Assembly (NCBI GenBank): GCA_016125585.1
Contig: WGLL01000005.1
Span: 682,001-746,000 of the forward strand
Direction of reading: 5' to 3'
From: Caulobacter sp.
Lineage (GTDB): Bacteria > Pseudomonadota > Alphaproteobacteria > Caulobacterales > Caulobacteraceae
Length of the DNA stretch: 64,000 bases
Every line of letters begins with the position of its first letter. The stretch's first letter is position 1. The translations under genes were made by a program, and so were the position numbers. The notes under the pieces were generated by a model that made no database searches, was not told the origin of the DNA, and was given only the letters and a program-made list of their open reading frames with translations. Positions 34,414-42,806 of the stretch are shown here, in pieces.

Positions 34414-34997
34414 TGCTGCCGACGTTTCCGAGGATTCAACAGCACCGAATGGAAGACAACCTCGCCATGGTGCAGCAGCTGGCGATGCGGATATCTCCAA
34501 TGCTGGGTATGATCGCGCGACATAACCAGTTCGAGGGGAGCGGTCACGCGATCGAACGCCACGATGACACCGTCAGCGAAACCGAAATGGCCTCCGTCAC
34601 CGGTGAAATCACCTTCTCAAGGGACATGCTGCTCACTGACTTTACGCCGGCCGAGCTGCTGAAGCGGTTGGCGGAGTTAGCGCAGCAGATGGCGCGGGGC
34701 ACGACCGAGAACTTCCTCTCCGAAATTAACAGGGCGACGGCCGCCGTAGGCAACCTCGTGGAAGGCGGCGGCAAACCGTTGTCGGAAGACCTGCTGATCG
34801 AGACCTATTCGAAGATGGAGCACACCTTCGATGCGAACGGTCAATGGCAACCGCCGACCCTGTTCACGGGTGGCGACACCACGGCGTTCCAGAAAATCCA
34901 ATCATCCGCCTCTTTCCAACGAAGGCTCGGCGACGTTCTGAGGCAGAAACGAGATGACTTCCGTCGTCGAGAGGCTGATCGAGTCCTGGCTGGATAG
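34413..34997 (+). CDS. Unknown protein between MNT-HEPN and nuclease genes, 194 aa
   Basis: ATG 34413 overlaps the preceding stop (TGATG), so the start is well supported. It is a soluble, mostly helical protein with DFTPAELLKRLAELAQQMAR near residue 73 and a charged C-terminus. I do not recognise it. It overlaps the following PD-(D/E)XK gene by 44 bases, so three genes are locked together in translation. Small middle proteins in such trios may be antitoxins or adaptors; that is inference only. Confidence 0.7.
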   Translation: MLPTFPRIQQHRMEDNLAMVQQLAMRISPMLGMIARHNQFEGSGHAIERHDDTVSETEMASVTGEITFSRDMLLTDFTPAELLKRLAELAQQMARGTTENFLSEINRATAAVGNLVEGGGKPLSEDLLIETYSKMEHTFDANGQWQPPTLFTGGDTTAFQKIQSSASFQRRLGDVLRQKRDDFRRREADRVLAG

Positions 34998-36600
34998 CCA
35001 GACCGAGCGCCGCTACCAGCCAGCGTTTATCCAGCTGTTGGTGTCGGAAGGCTGGACCGTCCTTCACAACACACGCCATTCGCCGATTGAGTTGGGCAAG
35101 GACGTCATCGCTCGTGACCCCGCTGGGGTCCTCCATTGCTTCCAGCTCAAGGGCAATCCGGGGACGCGTGTCACCAAGAGCGAGGCTCAGACATTGCTGC
35201 CGCAGGTCATCGAATTGATCGAGCTGGCGCCGTCCGACTTCTACCGAACCTCATTTGACGAACGGCATGTGGCGGTGTTCGTCACCAACGGCACGATCGA
35301 CGAAGAGGCCGAGGTCGTGTTCGCGAAGGCGGCGGCGCGGACCGCCAAGGAGACCTGCGCCGCGTCCTCGTTTGAGTTGCTTGGGCGCGGTGAACTGCTC
35401 GCCCGGTTCGTCAAGGCCGCGGGCCAAGTGTGGCCCACGACGGTCGAGGGCACGCGCCAGCTCTTGAACTTGATGGCCCAGGACGGACGGTCTCTGCCGG
35501 ATGCGAAGGTCATCGCCGAAGTCCTCGTGGCTACGGCGCCGTTGCCGGCGGCCGGCGCCTCCCAACCCGAACGGTCCGCGCACCTGAATGCCATGCTGCT
35601 GGTCGCGGAGATCGCCAAAGCTCCCTGGTATGCCGCCTCGAACCACTACGCCCTCTATCTCATAACCGTTCTGGCGGCGATGCACGGGCTTCGGTTCGCC
35701 GACCAGCCCGCGCGGGCTACGGCCGTCGCACATTATGCAAGCCTTGCGTTGGAGCACGCGCACGACCTGCTGACGGAGGCGCGTGCTGTCGGATTTAATC
35801 CGGCCAAGGTCTGGTCTGAGCAGGATACGCTCAGCGAGTTCGACATCATGTGGGAACGCGGTCGTCTGATCGGAGATGTCGCTGCCACCCTCCTGTTGGC
35901 GGAGGCGACGACCGATGGCGGTGAGCGGCGCTACGCCGCCGATGTTGTCCGAAAGACGTTTGAGGCGCCGATGTTCTGGGGCTTCGCGCCCGTACCGGCC
36001 TATATCGTTCGCTGGTGGGCCATGGCTCGGATAGATCCGACCCGCGGACCGGATCGGATGTTCGCGCAGGCCTTGGGCGCTATCATCGACGCCAGCCTGG
36101 GTCGAGCTGGGCGCGAGCCCCTAGCAGGGCCATACTACGGGTTTGTCGACGTCTGGGCTTGGATGAACGAGATCCGGTACGTCGGCGACGATGGCATCTT
36201 CGACGACAACTTCTCCCGTCGCGCCTGGTTCACGCGGGCGATGCTGCAGATGATCGCGAAGCGGAATTGGAAGCAGACGAGCAAGAGTCTTTGGCCTCCC
36301 TATTCCAGGGTCGTGCATGAGGAGCCTGATCTGCCGGCGGCGATGTTCTTTGACGCCCGGCTGGTGCGGGGGGAGGGGCGACTCCGGTCGTACACCTATC
36401 AGCGAAAGGAATGGGTCGAGTTGATCGCCGAAGCTGTCGATGAAACAGAAGGGGCGTTCCTAGAGCCACATCGTGACTTGGCTTGGTTGATTGCGGCCTA
36501 CGTCGCCTTGGTCCCATATCGGGCCTGGACCGGCGTACTTATGTGGCTTGACCATCGTCTGAACCAGACTTGGTATGCGCCGGGGCGAGTGGCGGTCTGA
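34954..36600 (+). CDS. Restriction endonuclease-like protein with large helical C-terminus
   Basis: A 548-residue protein starting at ATG 34954, inside the end of the 194-residue gene. The N-terminal PD-(D/E)XK core reads FIQLLVSEGWTVLHNTRHSP, then ELGKDVIARD (Asp50) and FQLKG (Gln64-x-Lys66), a Mrr/restriction-like active site with Gln in the acidic position. Residues ~170-548 are long helical sequence with many Trp residues and no recognised domain. It could be a nuclease effector with a sensor domain, coupled to the MNT-HEPN and 194-residue proteins. Confidence 0.75.
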   Translation: MTSVVERLIESWLDSQTERRYQPAFIQLLVSEGWTVLHNTRHSPIELGKDVIARDPAGVLHCFQLKGNPGTRVTKSEAQTLLPQVIELIELAPSDFYRTSFDERHVAVFVTNGTIDEEAEVVFAKAAARTAKETCAASSFELLGRGELLARFVKAAGQVWPTTVEGTRQLLNLMAQDGRSLPDAKVIAEVLVATAPLPAAGASQPERSAHLNAMLLVAEIAKAPWYAASNHYALYLITVLAAMHGLRFADQPARATAVAHYASLALEHAHDLLTEARAVGFNPAKVWSEQDTLSEFDIMWERGRLIGDVAATLLLAEATTDGGERRYAADVVRKTFEAPMFWGFAPVPAYIVRWWAMARIDPTRGPDRMFAQALGAIIDASLGRAGREPLAGPYYGFVDVWAWMNEIRYVGDDGIFDDNFSRRAWFTRAMLQMIAKRNWKQTSKSLWPPYSRVVHEEPDLPAAMFFDARLVRGEGRLRSYTYQRKEWVELIAEAVDETEGAFLEPHRDLAWLIAAYVALVPYRAWTGVLMWLDHRLNQTWYAPGRVAV

Positions 36601-36643
36601 TCCTGTCGTCCTCGACTAGGTATGAGCTTCTAGAAGGCCTGAC

Positions 36644-37615
36644 GTGGACTCTGCCAAGCAGCAAGTCGATCAGCATCTGATCGATCGCGATGGACAGGCG
36701 CTCCTGCGCCGTAAACTGCCTCGGCACTGGGTGCTGCGGGAGTATCCGCCGGACTACGGATTGGACTACGTCCTGGAGTTCTTCAGCGAGGGCAAGGCCG
36801 ACGAAAACGGGCGACTGCGCTATGAGACTCTCGGCGAGCATGTCTTCATTCAGCTGAAGACCGTCGCCGAGCCGACTTCTGCACCTCTTTCGTTGTTTGC
36901 GCGAGGCAATGTCGAGAAGACTGCTGAGACGCTCCGCCGGGACGAGCCTGCAGGCGAGGTGGAAACCTATCGTTTTTTGCTTGAGACGTCGGAGCTTGTG
37001 ACGATCGAGCGGATGGGCATTGGCGTACCGGTTCTGCTGGTGCTCGCCGACTTGCGGAACGAGCGCTGCTCATTCGTCTGCGTGAACGACTACATCGACA
37101 AAATCCTGATCCCACGGCACGCGGACTATCGCAGCAAGGCGAGCCGAACGATCCATGTGCCGGTTCGAAACGAGATTGGGTCTGATGCTGGTCAGATCGC
37201 GCTGCGCTGGTACGCGAAGCGACCGAAGCTGATGGCTGCTTTTCAGCGCTTTACCTTTCAGTTTTCGGAGCTCGGTTTCGCTTTTGATGGCGAGGGCTTC
37301 GACGACATGGCGCGTTATTTCCTCAGACGCATTCTTCCCTACGATTTCTGGGATGATGTGGAGATGTGGGAGCCCATCGCTTGGTGGGCCAAGGCGCTGA
37401 GGACCTATGACGCCGACGGGGCAATCACCTTGTTCAAGCCGGTGGATGGTGGCGCCCCGCCGGAACGAAACGCAGAGGAAGCGGAGTATTTCCGCAAGCT
37501 GAACATCTTGGAGCTATGGCGATCACTCTCGATCCTGCCGAAGCTCTATGAGGATGTTTGCCGCGAATGGTTCCTTCCCACTGCGCTCGGCGAAGCTGCT
37601 TCGGCGCCGCCCTAG
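36644..37615 (+). CDS. DUF4365 family protein (PD-(D/E)XK-like)
   Basis: A 323-residue protein starting at GTG 36644, 43 bases after the preceding stop. The N-terminal domain (residues ~5-140) matches DUF4365: DYGLDYVLEFF with the acidic residue near 39 and HVFIQLKTV with Gln70-x-Lys72, a PD-(D/E)XK arrangement. The C-terminal ~150 residues are unassigned. DUF4365 domains recur in defence islands, often fused to other effector domains. Its short spacing suggests co-transcription with the MNT-HEPN/nuclease trio, making a possible four-gene unit. Confidence 0.8.
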   Translation: MDSAKQQVDQHLIDRDGQALLRRKLPRHWVLREYPPDYGLDYVLEFFSEGKADENGRLRYETLGEHVFIQLKTVAEPTSAPLSLFARGNVEKTAETLRRDEPAGEVETYRFLLETSELVTIERMGIGVPVLLVLADLRNERCSFVCVNDYIDKILIPRHADYRSKASRTIHVPVRNEIGSDAGQIALRWYAKRPKLMAAFQRFTFQFSELGFAFDGEGFDDMARYFLRRILPYDFWDDVEMWEPIAWWAKALRTYDADGAITLFKPVDGGAPPERNAEEAEYFRKLNILELWRSLSILPKLYEDVCREWFLPTALGEAASAPP

Positions 37616-38976
37616 CGGCCGCCCTCGGCCGCGGTGGAGAGGCTATGTCGACGCCAAAGACCGTCGAAGAAGGTCCGCACTATCCCCTCGCTGTTGGGCC
37701 CCACCAGCTCATTCGCCCCAAAGCGGAAAACCTCGTAGCCCACCAACCGAAGCTCACGATCGGCCGCGACCATCTGCGAGTATCGGGGTAGGGAGGGGCC
37801 TGCGTCGTCGGAGAAATGCTGGGCGCCGTCGACTTCGAGAACCACCCTTTGGGCGTTCGGGAGCAGTAGCAGAAAATCCATACGCTGACGGAACATGCCG
37901 TCGCGATGGCGCAGATGCTTCACCACCGCCGGGTCGTAGTGGAGATAGACCTGTGGAATGAGCGCCGGCAGCGCCTCGTCGAGCGTCTTTCGGTAGAGTT
38001 TGAAGTAGGTCGTGAAGAGATTGCGCTCGCCGTCCGAGGCGAGCGAACGATGCAGTCGCCCGGCCAAACCCTTCGCGGACCGGTCGATGGAGGCGATCTC
38101 AAGTTTCGACCACCAGTCGACCAGCTCAGACCATCTCAGCCCGTCACGGCTGATCGGCCGATCATAGATGAGACAGCTGTCCGCATGCGACAGGACCACG
38201 ATGTCGTTGTTCACCGCGTCCCGAAATCCAATCTCGGGCTTGGGGCCGATTGAGGCGAAGATCAGGTTCTTCGGCGCGCCGGCCACGCCTTTGACGATGA
38301 GGACCAGTTTGTAGATCGGGTGGCCTGACTGCTCCGCGATCGGCTCCAGAGCGTAGCCGTCCGCCTTCAGGACAGCATTCAGCGTCGCCACCAGCTTGCG
38401 CTGCTCCGGCCCTCGTCGGCAAAGCGGATGCAACGCACCTTCCAGCAGGCGTCCGAACCGGTCGGTGGAGCACCCATAGGCGCCGATCTGATCGAACAGT
38501 TCCTCGACGTCCCAGTCGCCTGGATTGAGGACCATGTGCTGATGGATCTCATCCGCCAGCGTGCGTGTGTTACCTGCGGTGAGGAAGGAGAAGTCGAACG
38601 GTCCGGACAGCGGAAACAGCGCTTGGACAACGTTGACGGGGCTGCGCGCACCGGAAAGATCGTCGCCGAAGCAACGAGCGATATCGCGCCGCGTGATCTC
38701 GCTGATCTGGGGCTGAGCTTCTTCCAGGACGCGGAGACCGCGCTCCTCCAGGGAGTAGTCCCCGCTGTCGGCGCCAAGGTCGCGAAGGACCTCCGCCAGA
38801 CGCCGCCGGGATAGCGATTCAACAGATCGCCGGGCCCGCTCTCGCTTGCTGAGACCTTCATCGTAGTCGATGACCGTGATGCCGACGCGCCGCCCAAGCT
38901 CCGGCATGACGTCGTTGGTGGCTCTGGCCCGCAGAGTTTCGGCGATCAGGGCCTTGAGGTCGTCATCGGTGGTCAC
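37612..38976 (-). CDS. AbiJ-NTD3 domain protein with C-terminal nuclease-like domain
   Basis: A 454-residue protein starting at GTG 38976 and converging on the DUF4365 gene with four bases of overlap. Residues ~95-215 (ADEIHQHMVLNPGDWDVEEL, LEGALHPLCRRGPEQRKLV, LNAVLKADGYAL) match the AbiJ N-terminal domain 3. The C-terminal ~100 residues resemble DUF559/Vsr-type nucleases: MDFLLLLPNAQRVVLEVDG, then RYSQMVAADRELRLVGYEVF. This is a typical sensor-effector defence architecture. It closes the 27-39 kb cargo block. Confidence 0.75.
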   Translation of the reverse strand: MTTDDDLKALIAETLRARATNDVMPELGRRVGITVIDYDEGLSKRERARRSVESLSRRRLAEVLRDLGADSGDYSLEERGLRVLEEAQPQISEITRRDIARCFGDDLSGARSPVNVVQALFPLSGPFDFSFLTAGNTRTLADEIHQHMVLNPGDWDVEELFDQIGAYGCSTDRFGRLLEGALHPLCRRGPEQRKLVATLNAVLKADGYALEPIAEQSGHPIYKLVLIVKGVAGAPKNLIFASIGPKPEIGFRDAVNNDIVVLSHADSCLIYDRPISRDGLRWSELVDWWSKLEIASIDRSAKGLAGRLHRSLASDGERNLFTTYFKLYRKTLDEALPALIPQVYLHYDPAVVKHLRHRDGMFRQRMDFLLLLPNAQRVVLEVDGAQHFSDDAGPSLPRYSQMVAADRELRLVGYEVFRFGANELVGPNSEGIVRTFFDGLWRRHSLSTAAEGGR

Positions 38977-39367
38977 CGCTCAAGTCTAACAAGGCTAGCG
39001 CCAGTCGGTCGATGGGCGTGGGTCGCCAGGCCGCCTCCTGCTCTCCTTGGGCTTCGGTAGAGCGCTCTGGCTGCCGGCAGGGTTGGATGAAAACGCCGAG
39101 GCGGCCTGCGTCTCGTTACGCTTCTCGCCAGCCTGCGCGGCCTCTCTTGGCCTGATCTGACCGAAAGCCGGTCGGCTGTCGCAACCGGTCGCTCGGCTTT
39201 CTTCCCCGGCCTGTCGGCCTTCCTCGCGAAACAAGAAAGCCTCTCTCCCGGTCCTCCGCTGCGCTGCGGGGGCTCCCTGCGCTCGCCCTGCGGGCCGTCC
39301 GGCCTCCGGTCCGCCGATCGCCATCGAGGCCGCGGCAGGCGTGACCCGACAGCAAGGAGAGACTTCT
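38977..39367. other. Gap between cargo and DUF736 gene
   Basis: 391 bases without a convincing gene. It has an inverted repeat, GAAAGCCG (39163-39170) with CGGCTTTC (39194-39201), surrounding an ACCGGT palindrome. A highly GC-rich stretch of short imperfect repeats follows at 39260-39310. A ribosome-binding site AAGGAG lies before the DUF736 start. It marks the return from cargo to element backbone and may contain the leading-region promoter. Confidence 0.45.
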
Positions 39368-39664
39368 ATGGCCACCATCGGCACCTTCACCCAGCAAGCG
39401 GACGGCAGCTACAGCGGTTCGATCAAAACCCTCACCCTCAACGTCAAGGCGGCCCAGCTGCGGGCCAACGAGAAGACCGACGAGAAGGCCCCCGACTTCC
39501 GCATCTTCTCCGGTCAGACCGAGTTCGGCGCCGCCTGGAAGAAGACGTCCCGCGAGAACCGCGAATACCTGTCGGTCAAGCTCGACGATCCCAGCTTCCC
39601 CGCCCCGATCTACGCCTCCCTGGTCGAGATCGACGGCGGACACAGCCTGATCTGGTCCCGCTGA
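39368..39664 (+). CDS. DUF736 family protein
   Basis: A 98-residue protein starting at ATG 39368. [53 protein letters not shown] and [13 protein letters not shown] are the family's hallmarks; length is normal. DUF736 proteins are core genes of alphaproteobacterial plasmids and integrative elements, of unknown biochemical function. It lies just before ArdC on the side of oriT predicted to enter first, so an early role in the recipient is plausible. Confidence 0.92.
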   Translation: MATIGTFTQQADGSYSGSIKTLTLNVKAAQLRANEKTDEKAPDFRIFSGQTEFGAAWKKTSRENREYLSVKLDDPSFPAPIYASLVEIDGGHSLIWSR

Positions 39665-39671
39665 CCGAGCC

Positions 39672-39695
39672 GCGGCGGCGCTGAGGCGCCGCCGC
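39672..39695 (+). terminator. Hairpin between DUF736 and ArdC genes
   Basis: A perfect 10-base stem, GCGGCGGCGC with GCGCCGCCGC, and a TGAG loop, eight bases after the DUF736 stop. It is followed by CCTTCCTC and not by a T run, so it may be a weak terminator or an RNA-stabilising structure that lowers ArdC expression relative to DUF736. Confidence 0.5.
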
Positions 39696-39729
39696 CCTTC
39701 CTCAAAACCCGTTTCATCCGGAGGCCGCC

Positions 39730-40608
39730 ATGTCGCGCCCCAACGAACCCGCTCGTCCGGACCTCTACAGCCGGATCACCGACAAGATCATCGCCCAGCT
39801 GGAGACGGGCGTTCGCCCCTGGACCCAGCCCTGGACATCGTCCGCCAGCGTCAGCCGGCCGCTCCGCCACAACGGCGAGGCCTACAGCGGCATCAACGTC
39901 CTTCTGCTCTGGTCCGAAGCCATGGCCCGTGGCTTTCAGGCCTCGACCTGGATGACCTTCCGCCAGGCGCTGGCCCTGGGCGCCCACGTCCGCAAGGGCG
40001 AGACCGGCGCCACCGTCGTCTACGCCAACACTCTGGCGCGCGCGGAGACCGACGACGCCGGCGAGGAACAGCTGCGCCGCATCCCGTTCCTGAAGGCCTA
40101 CACCGTCTTCAACGTCGAGCAGATCGAAGGCCTCGGCGAAGGCCATGCGCCGGAGCCCGCACCGTCCGTCAATCCGGACGCCCGGATCGCTCAGGTCGAG
40201 GCCTGGTTCGCGACGCTCGGCGTGGACGTTCGCCATGGCGGCGGCTCGGCTTTCTACGTCCCATCGATGGACCATGTGCAGATGCCGGCGTTCGAACAGT
40301 TCCGCGACGCACAAAGCTACTACGCCACCCTCGGCCACGAATGCGTGCACTGGACGGGTCATGCCGCTCGTCTCGGCCGCGACTTCAGCCGCTCGACCCA
40401 AGCCTACGCCCGCGAGGAGCTCGTCGCCGAACTCGGCGCCGCCTTCCTCTGCGCCGACCTCGGCCTGGCGCTCGAGCCGCGCGAGGACCACGCGGCCTAT
40501 CTCGACCACTGGCTCGAGGTGCTGCGCGGCGACAAGCGCTTCATCGTTTCAGCGGCGGCGCACGCCCAGCGCGGCGTGGCCTTCCTTCACCAGGCGTCAA
40601 CGGCCTGA
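39730..40608 (+). CDS. ardC: ArdC family antirestriction / zincin-like protein
   Basis: A 292-residue protein starting at ATG 39730. The N-terminal ssDNA-binding domain (DUF1738) has ITDKIIAQLETGVRPWTQPW and NGEAYSGINVLLLW. The C-terminal metallopeptidase-like domain has HECVH at residues 203-207 and YAREELVAELGAAFLCAD. ArdC of pSa binds single-stranded DNA and protects entering plasmid DNA. Its place next to the predicted oriT, in the region that should enter the recipient first, fits that role. It converges on a small leftward gene. Confidence 0.9.
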   Translation: MSRPNEPARPDLYSRITDKIIAQLETGVRPWTQPWTSSASVSRPLRHNGEAYSGINVLLLWSEAMARGFQASTWMTFRQALALGAHVRKGETGATVVYANTLARAETDDAGEEQLRRIPFLKAYTVFNVEQIEGLGEGHAPEPAPSVNPDARIAQVEAWFATLGVDVRHGGGSAFYVPSMDHVQMPAFEQFRDAQSYYATLGHECVHWTGHAARLGRDFSRSTQAYAREELVAELGAAFLCADLGLALEPREDHAAYLDHWLEVLRGDKRFIVSAAAHAQRGVAFLHQASTA

Positions 40609-40620
40609 ACCGCGACCGCC

Positions 40621-40962
40621 TCACCAGCCCAGGCCGAGCGCGACCGTGATCGCGTTCGGCCTGGCGCGTGTCAGCGCCGCTTCCAGAGCGGTGATGGCGG
40701 CCAGTGCGTCCTCCTGTTCGTCGGCCAGTCCGCTCATGATGAGCGCGACGTGATTGGCCTTGGTCAGCGTCGCATCCAGCGCGCGGTGAACGCCCTGGGC
40801 GGCGGCTTCGATCTCCGCATCCGGTTCGACCTTGCCGATGATCTCGGCGACGGCCCAAGCCGCGCGGCCCAACGGAACGCTGGGATCGGGGTGTTGGCCG
40901 GCTTCGCGAACGCCGTGGCGGGCGGTGGCGACAAGGTCGGCGAGGAGGGCGGGAAGGGGCAT
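40621..40962 (-). CDS. Unknown small protein near oriT, 113 aa
   Basis: ATG 40962 is the likely start; it ends 13 bases from the ardC stop, in convergent orientation. The product is alanine-rich and helical, with LADLVATARHGVREAG and ALAAITALEAALTRAR segments. I do not recognise it. It would be the first gene of the predicted leading region after oriT. Coding status rests on compact packing and the absence of a better alternative. Confidence 0.6.
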   Translation of the reverse strand: MPLPALLADLVATARHGVREAGQHPDPSVPLGRAAWAVAEIIGKVEPDAEIEAAAQGVHRALDATLTKANHVALIMSGLADEQEDALAAITALEAALTRARPNAITVALGLGW

Positions 40963-41030
40963 GGCTGGGGTCCTGGTGAGCCGCGACCGTAGCGTCACGA
41001 CGTCGGGCGCGAACAGGCCGTTTGGGGTGG

Positions 41031-41200
41031 CCGTGGCTTTTCTCCGCCCGGTTGGGGCGCCCTGCAGGGCGGCGGGCGAGCGGACGCTTTGCGGTCGCTG
41101 AGGGGAGGGCGGCGAGCACCGGAGACCTACGGGGCGAGGAGGTTCGCGGTCTAGGGCAGGATAGGCTTTGCGCCGGCAATGTCACACAGAGACCGCTCCC
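41031..41200 (-). other. Predicted oriT with P-type nick site on the minus strand
   Basis: On the minus strand, CCTATCCTGCCC at 41165-41154 is identical to the IncP (RP4) nick region core, CCTATCCTG^CCC. This puts the cut between 41157 and 41156. It lies directly upstream of the MobC-like and MOBP relaxase genes, where oriT is expected. A 14-base palindrome, CGCCCTGCAGGGCG, occurs nearby around 41070. With this polarity the strand would enter 5' end first towards lower coordinates, so the 113-residue gene, ardC and DUF736 lead and the relaxase trails. Confidence 0.7.
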
Positions 41201-41725
41201 TTGCCCCACTTCAGCGTCAGGCTCGACGACGATCTCGCCGCCCGGTTCGACGCCGTCGCCGCCGGCCGGGGCGGGCGCTCGCGGCTGCTGCGCCGGGTCA
41301 TCGAGGATGCGGCAGCGGCGGAGGCTGGCGGCCCGTCTGTCGCCCTTCGAGGCTGGCCGACGAGCGCCAAGCTGACCCTGCGATTGACCGAGACCGACCG
41401 TGCCGCCCTGGAGCGGGAGGCGCGGCGCGCGGGCCTCAGCCGGACCCAGTGGGCGGTCGCCCTGTTGCGCCGGCGCCTGCATGACCGGCCGCAGCTGACG
41501 CCGCCGTCGGCCCAGGCCTTCATCGGCGTGCAGCGCGAGCTGCGGCGCATCGGGGTCAACGTCAACCAGATCGCCCGCGCGCTCAACGCAGCGGTCCTGC
41601 CCGGCCGGGTGCTCGACCTGGAGATCGCGCAGATGGACGGCCTCGGCGATCAGATCCGCCATGAGCTGCGCGGCCTGCGCGCCGCCTTCGAGGGCGACCT
41701 CGGCTATTGGGACGCGGCGGCATGA
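41201..41725 (+). CDS. MobC-like relaxosome protein
   Basis: About 174 residues from TTG 41201 (PHFSVRLDDDLAARFDAVAA); TTG 41168 would add 11 residues but lies next to the nick site. Residues ~55-100 are ribbon-helix-helix-like (KLTLRLTETDRAALEREARR). The C-terminal helix LRRIGVNVNQIARALNAAVL is the MobC signature. MobC proteins bind oriT and help melt it for the relaxase. The stop overlaps the relaxase start by four bases (ATGA), giving a coupled mobC-relaxase pair. Confidence 0.82.
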   Translation: MPHFSVRLDDDLAARFDAVAAGRGGRSRLLRRVIEDAAAAEAGGPSVALRGWPTSAKLTLRLTETDRAALEREARRAGLSRTQWAVALLRRRLHDRPQLTPPSAQAFIGVQRELRRIGVNVNQIARALNAAVLPGRVLDLEIAQMDGLGDQIRHELRGLRAAFEGDLGYWDAAA

Positions 41726-42738
41726 GCGACTTCATCCAGGTGCGCGGCTTCGAGGAGGCGGTGCGCCCGCCGATCGATCCCAGGCGCGCCCGCATCACCG
41801 ACCGGACGGGGCCGGTGGGCGTCCGGTCGGGGGAGGCGTCGCCCGGCGCGCGGCTGGGGCGGATCGCGCGGCGCGTCCCCGAGGTGGTGGTCAAGATCAC
41901 CGGCCGCACCCGGGACGGCGGCCACCTCTCCAGCCACCTGCTCTACATTTCCCGCAACGGCGCCCTGCCGCTGGAGGGTCCGGACGGCGAGCGGCTGGAA
42001 GGGCGGGCCGCGGTCCGGATGTTGGCCGAGGACTGGATGGCGGAGGTGGCCGCCGAGCCGGGCCGGCGGCGCGACAGCAGCGTCAGCCTGTCGATCGTGC
42101 TCAGCATGCCGCCCGGGACGGAGGCGTTCCGGACCCAGGACGCCGCCCGCGACTTCGCCGCCCGCACCTTCGGGGGGACGCACCCCTACGTCTTCGCCTG
42201 CCACACCGACGAGCGCCATCCGCATGTGCACCTGACCGTCCGGATGTTGGGCGATGACGGCCGGCGCCTCAATCCGCGTAAGGCCGACCTGCAGCAGTGG
42301 CGCGAGACCTTCGCCGCCGCGCTGCGGGCGCGCGGGATCGAGGCCGAGGCGACGCCCCGGCGGGCGCGCGGCGTGGTGCGCAAGGCCGAGCGCACACCGC
42401 TGCGCAAGCTGCGCGACCGGTTCGAGGCGGGGACGGGGCCGCCGTCGGACCGGGATCGCGCCGCCTGGCGCGAGGCGATGGCGGAGGGCGCAACCGGGGC
42501 ATGGACCGAGGCCCTGCGTCAGCGGCAGGCGAAGGTCCGGCGCTACTATGTCGCCCAGGCCCTGGCGCTGCGGCGCTCGCCGTCGGCGGCCGACCAGGCT
42601 CTGGCGGGGGAGCTGGAGGCGTTCGTGAAGGCCATGCCGCCGGTGCGAACCCGCCAGGAGGCCTTGGAGCAGGCGATCGTCCGGCGCGGGAAGACGCGTC
42701 GCGACGAGGGGGCTGCCGGGCCGGAGCGCCGGCGATGA
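41722..42738 (+). CDS. MOBP-type relaxase / mobilisation nuclease
   Basis: A 338-residue protein starting at ATG 41722. The metal-binding motif III, HTDERHPHVH, lies at residues 161-170. SSHLLYISRNG near residue 75 provides the candidate tyrosine region and VSLSIVLSMPPG precedes. This is a VirD2-like relaxase that nicks oriT and pilots the strand to the VirD4 coupling protein. At 338 residues it lacks helicase or primase extensions. An LPD7-type protein that in other elements is fused to relaxases is encoded separately at 44426. It is followed by the AbiE pair. Confidence 0.88.
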   Translation: MSDFIQVRGFEEAVRPPIDPRRARITDRTGPVGVRSGEASPGARLGRIARRVPEVVVKITGRTRDGGHLSSHLLYISRNGALPLEGPDGERLEGRAAVRMLAEDWMAEVAAEPGRRRDSSVSLSIVLSMPPGTEAFRTQDAARDFAARTFGGTHPYVFACHTDERHPHVHLTVRMLGDDGRRLNPRKADLQQWRETFAAALRARGIEAEATPRRARGVVRKAERTPLRKLRDRFEAGTGPPSDRDRAAWREAMAEGATGAWTEALRQRQAKVRRYYVAQALALRRSPSAADQALAGELEAFVKAMPPVRTRQEALEQAIVRRGKTRRDEGAAGPERRR

Positions 42739-42759
42739 CGGGCAGGGCGCGGGCCTTTC

Positions 42760-42795
42760 TTGAATATTGTCAGAAACTCCTCTATGTTTCTGACA
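42760..42795 (+). promoter_or_regulatory. AbiE promoter with palindromic operator
   Basis: A perfect 10-base inverted repeat, TGTCAGAAAC at 42768-42777 and GTTTCTGACA at 42786-42795, with an eight-base spacer. It overlaps a good promoter: TTGAAT at 42760-42765, 17 bases, TATGTT at 42783-42788. AbiEi antitoxins are known to bind inverted repeats in their own promoter, so autorepression is likely here. Confidence 0.75.
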
Positions 42796-42806
42796 GGAGA
42801 CCTGCC

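Noticed and set aside
42297-42806. Upstream extension of the AbiEi reading frame
   Set aside because: It overlaps the relaxase gene and crosses a promoter and palindrome; the GTG at 42807 has a ribosome-binding site.
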